This document shows, piece by piece, positions 16,817 through 24,041 of a stretch of DNA of 64,000 nt (the stretch's first letter is position 1; every line of letters begins with the position of its first letter). The notes beneath the pieces were generated by a model. It saw nothing but the letters and a program-made list of their open reading frames with translations, was not told the origin of the DNA and ran no database searches. Made by a program: the position numbers and the translations under genes. Location of the stretch: the NCBI GenBank assembly GCA_022822365.1, contig JAJEBV010000042.1:1-64000 (forward strand), given 5' to 3'. The stretch comes from Thermoanaerobaculia bacterium. GTDB taxonomy: Bacteria > Acidobacteriota > Thermoanaerobaculia > Multivoradales > Multivoraceae.

Positions 16817-16826
16817 CTCAGGGTCC

Positions 16827-18002
16827 ATGCCCAGAACCGCCGCAATCCTCCTGTTCGTCGCCGCGGCAACCGGTCTGCCTGCCCAGCCGCCGCCGGATCG
16901 GACGTTCACCGACGCGGTCGAAGTGACGGAGTCGTCGGTCGTCATCGAACTGCCGCGGCTGCGGAACGTTAAGCCGTCCGACTTCGAGTCCGGAGACTTC
17001 GTCGTGGAGGTCGCGGGCGAGCGGCGCCGCGTGACCGGTGTGTCGGCGCTGGACCCGAAGACGAATCCGCGGCCCGTCCTCGTCTACGTCGACGCGGTGC
17101 TGGCTAAGCCTGAGACGGTTCGTCTCGGTGCGGAGGCGCTGGCGCGGCACGCGCGGCAGTTGGTGGCGTTGGGTCCGGTCGAGATCGTCCTGCACGACGG
17201 TGCGGTCAGCGGTTCGGAACAGCGGCTCACGGCAACGACGGCGCCACGAGCCGTCGAGGCGGCGCTGGAGCACATCGCGGGCGAGCACCTGGGCCGCGAC
17301 GCGTACTTCGAGGCCGGGAACCGTCCGGTGGACCTGGCGACCTACGCCGACGTGGTGCGCGAATCGGCGGTGCGCCTCCTGGCCGAGACGACGCCGCGCT
17401 GCGGCGATCCGCCGTGCTTCCTGTTCTGGCTGAGCGACGGGTTTCCCGCCCTGGACGATGTCGGCATCCGAGCCGCCGGCGACCTGGAAGCGGGGCTGGC
17501 CGCCCACGGCTGGATCGTGATCGCGATGGCGCTCCACGAACCCACGCCCGATCCGGACTACGGCGGGCCGCGGCCGGTCAGCTATGAGCAATGGAAGGCG
17601 CTGACGCCGGGAGTCAAGATGGCGCCGTCGGCGGGCGAGGTCAGCCGGCTGCAAGGGCTCTCGGCCAGCAGCTTCGACCTCTACGTCGAGCCGCGCTACG
17701 AACCGCTGCGGCGCGCGGCGAGCGCGTCCTGTGGAGCGGCGCTTCGAGTCGAGCACCAGCTCGCGGCGGAGTTCGAGCGGCTGGAGCGAAGGCTGCTGCT
17801 GCGCTTCGCGGCCGGGGCAGGCGGGGCGGACCAGGAGGCAGGAGCGGCGCGGAGGTTCCTGCCGGTGGAGGTCCGTCTGGCGGAGGTGTCGCGGTTCGCG
17901 GACCGACGGAAGTTCGCACGCTGGCTGGGACTGGTGCCGAAGGAGGAGCGGCTGCACTTCGGTCGGTGGGTACTGGCTCGCCGCTTCGCGGCATCGCGCT
18001 AG
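16827..18002 (+). CDS. Secreted VWFA-like protein of acidobacterial type
   Basis: A 391-residue protein with a Sec signal peptide (AAILLFVAAATGLPAQ). The mature part resembles the VWFA-related proteins common in Acidobacteria: VEVTESSVVIELP, then FVVEVAGERRRVTGVSALD, a strand RPVLVYVDAVL where the MIDAS motif DxSxS would lie, and PPCFLFWLSDGFPALDD. The metal-binding DxSxS is replaced by DAVLA, so classical metal-dependent ligand binding is unlikely. The C-terminal 150 residues are Arg/Ala-rich. Function is unknown; surface interaction or regulation of neighbouring secreted enzymes is possible. The ATG at 16827 is chosen for its signal peptide and the -10 element just upstream. Confidence 0.6.
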   Translation: MPRTAAILLFVAAATGLPAQPPPDRTFTDAVEVTESSVVIELPRLRNVKPSDFESGDFVVEVAGERRRVTGVSALDPKTNPRPVLVYVDAVLAKPETVRLGAEALARHARQLVALGPVEIVLHDGAVSGSEQRLTATTAPRAVEAALEHIAGEHLGRDAYFEAGNRPVDLATYADVVRESAVRLLAETTPRCGDPPCFLFWLSDGFPALDDVGIRAAGDLEAGLAAHGWIVIAMALHEPTPDPDYGGPRPVSYEQWKALTPGVKMAPSAGEVSRLQGLSASSFDLYVEPRYEPLRRAASASCGAALRVEHQLAAEFERLERRLLLRFAAGAGGADQEAGAARRFLPVEVRLAEVSRFADRRKFARWLGLVPKEERLHFGRWVLARRFAASR

Positions 18003-18027
18003 GTGCCGGCCAGAGGGCCGGCGCACC
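18002..18027 (-). repeat. Dispersed hairpin repeat, short inverted copy G
   Basis: Read on the minus strand it is GGTGC followed by GCCGGCC-CTCT-GGCCGGC. It sits between converging gene ends (18002 and 18044), as do copies A, B and F. Confidence 0.7.
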
Positions 18028-18043
18028 GACCCTCAGTTGTCGC

Positions 18044-19534
18044 CTAGAAGTTCAGCAGCGACGCCAGATCACCCGCCACGAAGAACAGCGCCAGCGACAG
18101 CAGCGCGGTGAGCACCAGCGGCGCGACGCAGAGGAACGGCGCTTCGGCGATCGGCTTGCGGTCGCCGCCGGCGCTGCCGCTGGGGCCGGCCGAGGGCGAT
18201 GCCGCGAAGAAGCCCCGAACAACCACGGGCATCAGGTAGAAGACGGCGAGCAGGGAGCTCAGCATCAGCACGCCCAGAAACGCGGCCTGCCAGGCGAAGC
18301 CGGTCTCGAGCGCGCCGACCATCAGGTACCACTTGGCCCAGGACCCGCCGAGCGGGGGAATGCCGATGATCGAGAGCGAGGCGAGGAAGAAGGCGGCGAA
18401 GGTCCAGGGCATCGTCCGGCCGAGGCCGTCGAGTTCGCTCACCTTCTTCTTGTGGGTGGCGACCAGGATGGCGCCGGCGCAGAAAAAGAGGGTGATCTTG
18501 CCCGCCGCGTGCATCGCGATCTGCATGCCGCCGGCGAGAACGCCCGTAGCCGTGGCCATCGCCGCGCCGAGGACGATGTAGGCGAGCTGGCTGATCGTCG
18601 AGTAGGCGAGCCGCGCCTTCAGGTTGTCCTGGCGGATCGCGATGACGGCCGCCATCAGCATCGTGAACGAGGCGATCGTCATCAGCGAAAGTGACGCGTT
18701 GCTGCCGGCGAGCAGGTCGAGGCCGAAGACGTAGACGACGATCTTGAGGATCGCGAACACGCCCGCCTTGACCACGGCCACCGCGTGCAGCAGCGCGCTG
18801 ACCGGGGTCGGCGCCACCATAGCGTTCGGCAGCCAGCGGTGGAAGGGCATGAGCGCCGCCTTGCCGGCGCCGAAGGCGTAGAGCAGCAGCAGCACCGTGA
18901 CCATCCCGGAGCTCGTCTCGGCGCCGAGGATGCCGCCGGGCGTGAAGTCGATCGTGCCGGTCAGCCGCCAGGTGAAGAGGATGGCGAACAGCAGGAAGGA
19001 GATCGAGGTGAAGAGCAGGATACCGAGGTAGATGCGCCCCGCGCGCCGCGCCTCGTCCGTGCCGTGGTGGGTGACGAGCGGGAAGGTGAGGAGAGTCAGC
19101 GCCTCGTAGAAGAGGAACAGCGTGAACAGGTTGCTGGCGAAGGCGATGCCCAGAGCGGCGAAGATGGAGAGGGCGAAGAAGGTGAAGAACCGGGTCTGGT
19201 TCTGCTCGTGGTGGCCGCGCATGTAGCCGACCGCGTAGATCGAGGTGACGATCCACAGGCCGCTCGCGACCAGGCCGTAGAGCAGCCCGAGCGGTTCGAC
19301 CTGGAACGCGAGTTCCACGCCCGGCAGAACCTCGAACAGGACGAGTTCCGGCCGGCCGCCGGCCAGAACGTCGCCGGCGAGGCGCCAGACCGCGGCGAAG
19401 GTGCAGGCGCCGATCAGGGGTGTGGCGATGTCCCGCAGGTTGGGGCGGCCCAGGCCGCCGCCCAGCAGCAGGCAGGAAACCGCCGCCAGAACCGGCAGCA
19501 GAAGGGCGACCAGAATCGTCGTCTCGGGGCTCAT
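18044..19534 (-). CDS. Mrp-type antiporter subunit, second MrpD-like
   Basis: A 496-residue antiporter-like membrane subunit of the NuoL/M/N and MrpA/D superfamily with about 14 spans. The proton-path residues are present: Glu in LFYEALTLLTFP, Lys in GAGKAALMPFHRWLPNAM, and a Lys in the VVKAG segment. It is the last gene of the eight-gene Mrp-like operon and lies 7 bases after the other MrpD. No full-length MrpA is encoded in the run; this second antiporter-like subunit together with the MbhD/E-like gene at 21929 may replace it. The ATG at 19534 begins the first membrane helix. It should couple cation export to proton uptake in the inner membrane. Confidence 0.85.
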   Translation of the reverse strand: MSPETTILVALLLPVLAAVSCLLLGGGLGRPNLRDIATPLIGACTFAAVWRLAGDVLAGGRPELVLFEVLPGVELAFQVEPLGLLYGLVASGLWIVTSIYAVGYMRGHHEQNQTRFFTFFALSIFAALGIAFASNLFTLFLFYEALTLLTFPLVTHHGTDEARRAGRIYLGILLFTSISFLLFAILFTWRLTGTIDFTPGGILGAETSSGMVTVLLLLYAFGAGKAALMPFHRWLPNAMVAPTPVSALLHAVAVVKAGVFAILKIVVYVFGLDLLAGSNASLSLMTIASFTMLMAAVIAIRQDNLKARLAYSTISQLAYIVLGAAMATATGVLAGGMQIAMHAAGKITLFFCAGAILVATHKKKVSELDGLGRTMPWTFAAFFLASLSIIGIPPLGGSWAKWYLMVGALETGFAWQAAFLGVLMLSSLLAVFYLMPVVVRGFFAASPSAGPSGSAGGDRKPIAEAPFLCVAPLVLTALLSLALFFVAGDLASLLNF

Positions 19535-19541
19535 CGTCGAC

Positions 19542-21026
19542 TCAGATGCCGCCCGCGAGCAGCAGTTCAGCGGCTTCCCGGGCGACGCCGTAGGTCCAGT
19601 TCGTGGTGAGGCCGAAGAAGACGGCGGCCGCCGCGAGCACCCAGGCCGGCGCCAGCATCCCGAGCGGGGCTTCGCGCACATGGTCGATCGGCTGGGTTTC
19701 GGCCGGCTTGCGGAAGTAGACCACCTCGACCACCTTCCCGACGTAGACCAGAGCAAGGAGTGAGCTCAGCAGGATGAGCACGGCCGCCGCCGTCCAGCCG
19801 CGCTCCAGCACGCCGGACACCAGGTACCACTTGCTGACGAAGCCGACCGTGCCCGGCACGCCGATCAGGCTCAGGCCTCCGATGACCAGTGCGGCCGAGG
19901 TAAGCGGCATGCGGCGGCCGATGCCGGCGAGCGCATCGAGGTGGACCGAGCCGACCCGGTAGAGCAGGCAGGCGACGACCAGGAAGAGCCCGCCCTTCAT
20001 CACCGCGTGGTTGAACAGGTGGACCAAACCGCCGGCGAGCCCGGTCGCGTTCGCGGTCGAAAGGCCCAAGGTCATGTAGCCGATCTGGGCGACGCTCGAG
20101 TAGGCCAGCAGCCGCCGCAGGTCGGTCTGGAAGATCGCGGCGCCCGAGGCCAGGAACATCGCGAGAAGGGACAGCGGCAGCAGCACGGCCTGGAGGCGCA
20201 GTTCCTCGAACACGAAGGGCGCGCCGAAGATCGTGAACAGGATCATCGCCAGCAGGTAGAAGGAGACCTTCGTTGCCGTCGCGGCCAGGAAGGCGCTGAC
20301 CTTGGGCGGCGCGAACGAGTAGGCGTTGGGCAGCCAGTGGTGCAGCGGAAAGACCGCCAGCTTGATCGAGATGCCGACGACCAGAAGCGCCAGCGCGAGC
20401 ACGGTGCCGCGGTCGTGGAGCGACGGCTCGAGGCGCGCCGCGATGTCGCGCAGGTTCAGGGTGCCCGTCTCCTGGTAGAGCAGGCCGACTCCCAGCATGA
20501 AGAAGACGCCGCCGATCGTGCCCATGACCAGGTAGTAGAAGGCGGACATCACGGCGCGGCGGTGGCCGCCGAGACTGACCAGAATGTAGGAGGACAGCGA
20601 CGAGATCTCGAGGAACACGAAGATGTTGAAGGCGTCGCCGGTGATCGTGATGCCGAGCAGGCCGGAGATGCAGAGCAGGAAGACCGCGTAGTAGAGGTGC
20701 CGGCGCTGCTCCGGCACCCGCGGCGGGCCGCCCCGGGAGTCGAAGCTGAAGATGACCAGGGCCATCGCGGTGACCAGGGCCAGCAGGTAGGCGTTGACGG
20801 TCGAGATCCGGTACTCGATCCCCAGCGGCGGCGGCCAGCCGCCGAGCTGGTAGGAGATGACGCCGCCGCCGCGCACCTCGACGAGCAGGGCGACCGCGAT
20901 CGCGAAGCAGGCCGCGACGACGCCGAGGCTGAAGAGACGGCAGAAGCGCGGATGGCGCACCAGCACGCAGACCGGCGCGGCCAGCAACGGCAGGACGACT
21001 TCCAGGACGAGGATCTTCTCGATCAC
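19542..21026 (-). CDS. mrpD: Monovalent cation/H+ antiporter subunit D
   Basis: A 494-residue MrpD homologue with about 14 membrane spans. Conserved charged residues of the antiporter-like module are visible: Glu in IFVFLEISSLSSYIL, Lys in GISIKLAVFPLHHWLPNAYS, and Lys in ATKVSFYLLAM. In Mrp complexes MrpD forms one proton-conducting unit of the hetero-oligomeric antiporter in the cytoplasmic membrane. It uses a GTG start 10 bases after mrpC and is followed by a second, divergent D-like subunit. Sodium specificity cannot be told from sequence. Confidence 0.92.
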   Translation of the reverse strand: MIEKILVLEVVLPLLAAPVCVLVRHPRFCRLFSLGVVAACFAIAVALLVEVRGGGVISYQLGGWPPPLGIEYRISTVNAYLLALVTAMALVIFSFDSRGGPPRVPEQRRHLYYAVFLLCISGLLGITITGDAFNIFVFLEISSLSSYILVSLGGHRRAVMSAFYYLVMGTIGGVFFMLGVGLLYQETGTLNLRDIAARLEPSLHDRGTVLALALLVVGISIKLAVFPLHHWLPNAYSFAPPKVSAFLAATATKVSFYLLAMILFTIFGAPFVFEELRLQAVLLPLSLLAMFLASGAAIFQTDLRRLLAYSSVAQIGYMTLGLSTANATGLAGGLVHLFNHAVMKGGLFLVVACLLYRVGSVHLDALAGIGRRMPLTSAALVIGGLSLIGVPGTVGFVSKWYLVSGVLERGWTAAAVLILLSSLLALVYVGKVVEVVYFRKPAETQPIDHVREAPLGMLAPAWVLAAAAVFFGLTTNWTYGVAREAAELLLAGGI

Positions 21027-21036
21027 TACCGGTTCC

Positions 21037-21435
21037 TCAGCCGTGCTCCGCGTCGTACGCCACCGCCTCGTCCTCTTCGGACGTGCCGTAGTCGCCGTGA
21101 ATGCGCACGGCCAGCGCCAGCGCCAGGGCGGTGGTGGCCACGCCGACCACGATCGCGGTCAGCATCAGCACGTGCGGCAGCGGGTTCGAGTAGACGACGT
21201 CGTGCGCGCCGTGGCCGCCAGGGTGAGCCGGGTCATGGGGCACGATCGGCGCCGTGCCGCCCTCGACCTTGGCCATCGTCACGTAGAAGAGGATCGCCGC
21301 CGCCTGGAAGATGTTGAGCCCCATCACCTTCTTGATCAGGTTGTCGCGGGCGATGACGATGTAGAGGCCGACCATCATCAGGGCGATGAGCAGCCAGTAA
21401 GCCCACAAGCCGGACAGCGCTTCCGGCAGGTTCAC
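21037..21435 (-). CDS. mrpC: Monovalent cation/H+ antiporter subunit C
   Basis: A 132-residue NuoK-like subunit with three membrane spans: YWLLIALMMVGLYIVIA, then NIFQAAAILFYVTMAK, and VLMLTAIVVGVATTALALAL. The NLIKKVMGLNIFQAA stretch and the PLPHVLMLTAIVVG block are hallmarks of MrpC. A loop rich in His and Gly (PAHPGGHGAHD) between spans two and three is unusual and might bind metal. The GTG start overlaps the mrpB stop as GTGA, giving translational coupling. The C-terminal tail is acidic. Confidence 0.92.
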   Translation of the reverse strand: MNLPEALSGLWAYWLLIALMMVGLYIVIARDNLIKKVMGLNIFQAAAILFYVTMAKVEGGTAPIVPHDPAHPGGHGAHDVVYSNPLPHVLMLTAIVVGVATTALALALAVRIHGDYGTSEEDEAVAYDAEHG

Positions 21436-21932
21436 GAGGCCTCCCCGCCGGCGCCCGTGTCCAGGGCCGGGTCCGCGCCCGTCTGGGCCTCGCCCGGACG
21501 GCGGCCCACGAAGGCGTAGTAGACGCGCATGATGGTCGCGGCGACGGCGATGCCGACGCCCAGCTCGATCACGATGATGCCGAGGTGCTGGCCGTAGTGG
21601 CCGGTGGTCAGCGGATCGAGCGCCGAGTAGTTCAGGAACTCTCCGCCCAGGAGCATCGCCAGCACGCCGACCGCGCCGTAGAGCAGCACGCCGGCCGCCA
21701 TCAGGCGCTCGGTCAGCACGACGGGAACGACCTGCCGCAGCGCCTCCGCGCCGAAGACCAGGGCGAAGATGATGAGCCCCGCGGCGAAGATGACGCCGGC
21801 CTGGAAGCCGCCGCCGGGGCCGAAGTCGCCGTGGAACTGCACGTAGAGGCCGAAGAGGAGGATGACCGGCACCAGAGCCCGGGCGACGACCCGGAGGATC
21901 GGCATCTCGCGGACGCGGGACGGCGCCTTCAC
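21432..21932 (-). CDS. mrpB: Monovalent cation/H+ antiporter subunit B
   Basis: A 166-residue membrane protein with the MrpB signature: PVILLFGLYVQFHGDFGPGG, then FQAGVIFAAGLIIFAL and HLGIIVIELGVGIAVAATIM. Four spans are expected. It overlaps both neighbours by GTGA, so the unit is translated as a coupled series. The last 20 residues are Gly/Ala-rich and not conserved. Its role is structural in the antiporter core. Confidence 0.92.
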   Translation of the reverse strand: MKAPSRVREMPILRVVARALVPVILLFGLYVQFHGDFGPGGGFQAGVIFAAGLIIFALVFGAEALRQVVPVVLTERLMAAGVLLYGAVGVLAMLLGGEFLNYSALDPLTTGHYGQHLGIIVIELGVGIAVAATIMRVYYAFVGRRPGEAQTGADPALDTGAGGEAS

Positions 21933-22480
21933 GACTCCTCCTCGCCGTCCGCGTTCCGGCGCCGCAGGCCGAGTCCGCCGAGCAGCAGCGCGACCCCGAC
22001 GCCGGCGGTGAAGATGACCACGACTTCACCGAACGTGTCGTAGCCGCGGAAGCTGGCGAGGATGGCGGTCACGATGTTCGGGATGTGAATCTTCTCCTCG
22101 GTCTCGGCAATCAGCTCCGGCGCCAGGTGGTGGTGGATGACGGCGTCCGGATCGCCGTAGGCCGGCATGTCCCAGGTGCCGTAGATCAGCGCCGCGCCCG
22201 TGGCGACGACGATCAGGATCGGCAGGATCTTCGTTCGTTCCTGCTTCTCGCGCCGCGAGGTCAGGCTGAGCGCCCCGAGGAAGAGCACGGTGCTGACGCC
22301 GGCGCCGACCGCCGCCTCGGTGAAGGCGACGTCCACGGCGTCCATCAGGACGAACAGCCCGGCCGCCAGCAGGCTCGCGATCCCGGTCAGCATGGCGGCG
22401 GCGAACAGGTCCTTGAGCCTCGCCACGACGATGACGGTGGCGATCAGCAGCAGCATGAGGAGGAGTTCAACCGGCGGCAT
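21929..22480 (-). CDS. MrpA C-terminal / MbhD-MbhE-like subunit (DUF4040)
   Basis: A 183-residue membrane protein equal to the C-terminal part of MrpA, the piece that is separate (MbhD and MbhE) in membrane-bound hydrogenases. The N-terminal half has VARLKDLFAAAMLTGIASLL and DVAFTEAAVGAGVSTVLFL (DUF4040/MbhD-like); the C-terminal half has IVTAILASFRGYDTFGEV (MbhE-like). The antiporter-like N-terminal domain of MrpA is absent. The ATG at 22480 overlaps the mrpG end by 14 bases. A His-rich loop (AVIHHHLAP) faces one side of the membrane. It probably anchors the antiporter-like subunits in this variant complex. Confidence 0.85.
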   Translation of the reverse strand: MPPVELLLMLLLIATVIVVARLKDLFAAAMLTGIASLLAAGLFVLMDAVDVAFTEAAVGAGVSTVLFLGALSLTSRREKQERTKILPILIVVATGAALIYGTWDMPAYGDPDAVIHHHLAPELIAETEEKIHIPNIVTAILASFRGYDTFGEVVVIFTAGVGVALLLGGLGLRRRNADGEEES

Positions 22481-22808
22481 CGCCGTCCCCTCCCCGCTCG
22501 TCCTCAATCTCAAGCTCGAGCGCCAGTCCGTGGCCGTGAGCCGCCTTGACCAGTGCGTGAGCGATCGCCGGGCTGCTGAACAGGAGAAAGGCGAGCACCA
22601 GGACCAGCTTCAGCGTCACCATGGACAGGCCGCCCTGGAGCATCAGGCCCAGGAGCATCAGGCCGGCGCCGGCGGTGTCCGTGACGCTCGCCGCGTGGGT
22701 GCGCTGGTAGAAGTCGGAGAAGCGGTGCAGACCGACGCCACCGACTATGCAGAACAAGCCGCCGGCCACCAGCAGGACCGCGGTCGCGATGTCCAGCGCG
22801 CCGCTCAT
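22467..22808 (-). CDS. mrpG: Monovalent cation/H+ antiporter subunit G
   Basis: A 113-residue subunit with three membrane segments and the MrpG/MnhG signature GLHRFSDFYQRTHAAS followed by DTAGAGLMLLGLMLQGG and PAIAHALVKAAH. It starts 16 bases after mrpF and overlaps the next gene by 14 bases. The C-terminus is acidic (LEIEDERGGDGD). It is a structural subunit of the antiporter. Confidence 0.92.
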   Translation of the reverse strand: MSGALDIATAVLLVAGGLFCIVGGVGLHRFSDFYQRTHAASVTDTAGAGLMLLGLMLQGGLSMVTLKLVLVLAFLLFSSPAIAHALVKAAHGHGLALELEIEDERGGDGDAAG

Positions 22809-22824
22809 GGCTCGGACTGCCGGT

Positions 22825-23103
22825 TCATTGGTCGGCCTTCCGGTCGTCGCGGGCCAGGTTGCCGAAGCGCGCGAAGCGCAGCACGGCCAGGGTGCCGGTG
22901 AAGTTGACGAGGGTGTAGACGATCGCCAGATCGAGCCACTCGGGCCGCCCGGTGAGGAAGCCAGCGACCGCGATCAGCAGCACCGTCTTCGTTCCGAACA
23001 TGTTGACGGCCAGGATGCGGTCGAAGACGGTCGGGCCGATTGCGGCGCGGGCCAGCGCCAGGAACATCGTCACGACGATCGCCGCCATCCCCGCGACGTA
23101 CAT
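22825..23103 (-). CDS. mrpF: Monovalent cation/H+ antiporter subunit F
   Basis: A 92-residue subunit with three spans. The block ARAAIGPTVFDRILAVNMFG is the MrpF/MnhF signature, followed by LDLAIVYTLVNFTGTLAVLR. The ATG shares one base with the mrpE stop (TGATG). Upstream extension of the frame has no coding character, which fixes the start. The E-F-G order at the head of the operon is that of the group-2-like Mrp clusters. Confidence 0.92.
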   Translation of the reverse strand: MYVAGMAAIVVTMFLALARAAIGPTVFDRILAVNMFGTKTVLLIAVAGFLTGRPEWLDLAIVYTLVNFTGTLAVLRFARFGNLARDDRKADQ

Positions 23104-23597
23104 CAGTTCGAGCCTCCCTCGATCCGCAGCACGTCGCGGTCCATCGAGCCGTCCATCACGTCCGCCTCGCTCTCCGCGTCGAGGGCGTAGACCAGGAGTT
23201 CGTCGTCCCTGAGGTCCAGGGTGATCGTCCCGGGCGTGAGAGTGATGAAGTTCGCGTACAGGACCTGGCCGAACGACGTCTTCTGGCTCGCGGGCACGCG
23301 CCGGAGCCGGGGGTGGAGTTCGATCCTCGGCGACAGGATCAGCTTCGTCACGTGGAGGTTCGCCGCCGCGACCTTGACCGCGAAGGCGACCAGGAAGCGC
23401 GGCAGCCGAAGCCAGGCGGAGGCGCGGAAGAACTCGAAACCGCCTCCCGCGGCCCGTTCGAGGGCCAGGTAGAGGCGCCAGACGAAGGCCACGGAGACGA
23501 CGCCGAAGGCGAAGATCAGCCACCCGTGCAGCGTGTACGGCCCGGACAGGGCGAGCCAGACCGCCGCCAGCAGGGCGAGGACACCCAGCCTCATCAC
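23103..23597 (-). CDS. mrpE: Monovalent cation/H+ antiporter subunit E
   Basis: A 164-residue MrpE homologue: two N-terminal hydrophobic segments, then a soluble domain with FLVAFAVKVAAANLHVTKLI, TSFGQVLYANFITLTPGTIT and LDLRDDELLVYALD, the conserved ANxxTLTPGT core of the family. The first codon may be GTG (23597, directly after the TAG stop of the lipoprotein gene) or the ATG next to it. It is the first antiporter gene of the run. MrpE is needed for full activity in other bacteria although it does not carry the ion path. Confidence 0.92.
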   Translation of the reverse strand: MMRLGVLALLAAVWLALSGPYTLHGWLIFAFGVVSVAFVWRLYLALERAAGGGFEFFRASAWLRLPRFLVAFAVKVAAANLHVTKLILSPRIELHPRLRRVPASQKTSFGQVLYANFITLTPGTITLDLRDDELLVYALDAESEADVMDGSMDRDVLRIEGGSN

Positions 23598-24041
23598 CTA
23601 GCCGTCCGCATAGGACTGCTTCCCCTTCAGGATGGTCAGGCTCCACTTGCCGGTGGCCCGGATTCGCAGCGTCTTGACGCCCGCTTCAGGGACGAAGAAG
23701 GTCGTGATTCCCGACCAGTCCTCCGCGTTCTGCGAGATGTCGACGGGCGGCCCCACGGCGAACACGCCCTGGTTGCCCTCGACGCTGGCAGTGGCGGTGT
23801 GGTCGCCGCCGGCCATCTGGAACCGTACCGTGGCGTTGCCCTCGCCCTCGATGCAGCCGACGCCGCATGGCTTCGGCGGCGGCGGGGGCGCCGGCGGCTT
23901 CCAGGCCGGACGTTCGACCGCCGGTTCGGCGGCCTGCGCGGCGGGCTCGCCGCCCCCGTCCGCGCATCCGGCGAGGCCGAGCGTCAGGCATCCGGCGAGC
24001 ATCCAGGTACTCGCCGCGTCGAGCGGGAACGGTCGCTTCAC
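23598..24041 (-). CDS. Lipoprotein, unknown
   Basis: A 147-residue lipoprotein: hydrophobic signal, lipobox LAGC followed by Ala-Asp, then an Ala/Pro-rich linker (KPPAPPPPPKPCGVGC) and a beta-rich domain ending GKWSLTILKGKQSYADG. Two Cys in CGVGC may form a disulfide or bind metal. The GTG start overlaps the S9 peptidase stop as GTGA, and its own stop abuts mrpE, so it bridges the peptidase and the antiporter operon. I do not recognise the domain. It resembles small periplasmic beta-sandwich proteins in outline only. Confidence 0.7.
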   Translation of the reverse strand: MKRPFPLDAASTWMLAGCLTLGLAGCADGGGEPAAQAAEPAVERPAWKPPAPPPPPKPCGVGCIEGEGNATVRFQMAGGDHTATASVEGNQGVFAVGPPVDISQNAEDWSGITTFFVPEAGVKTLRIRATGKWSLTILKGKQSYADG

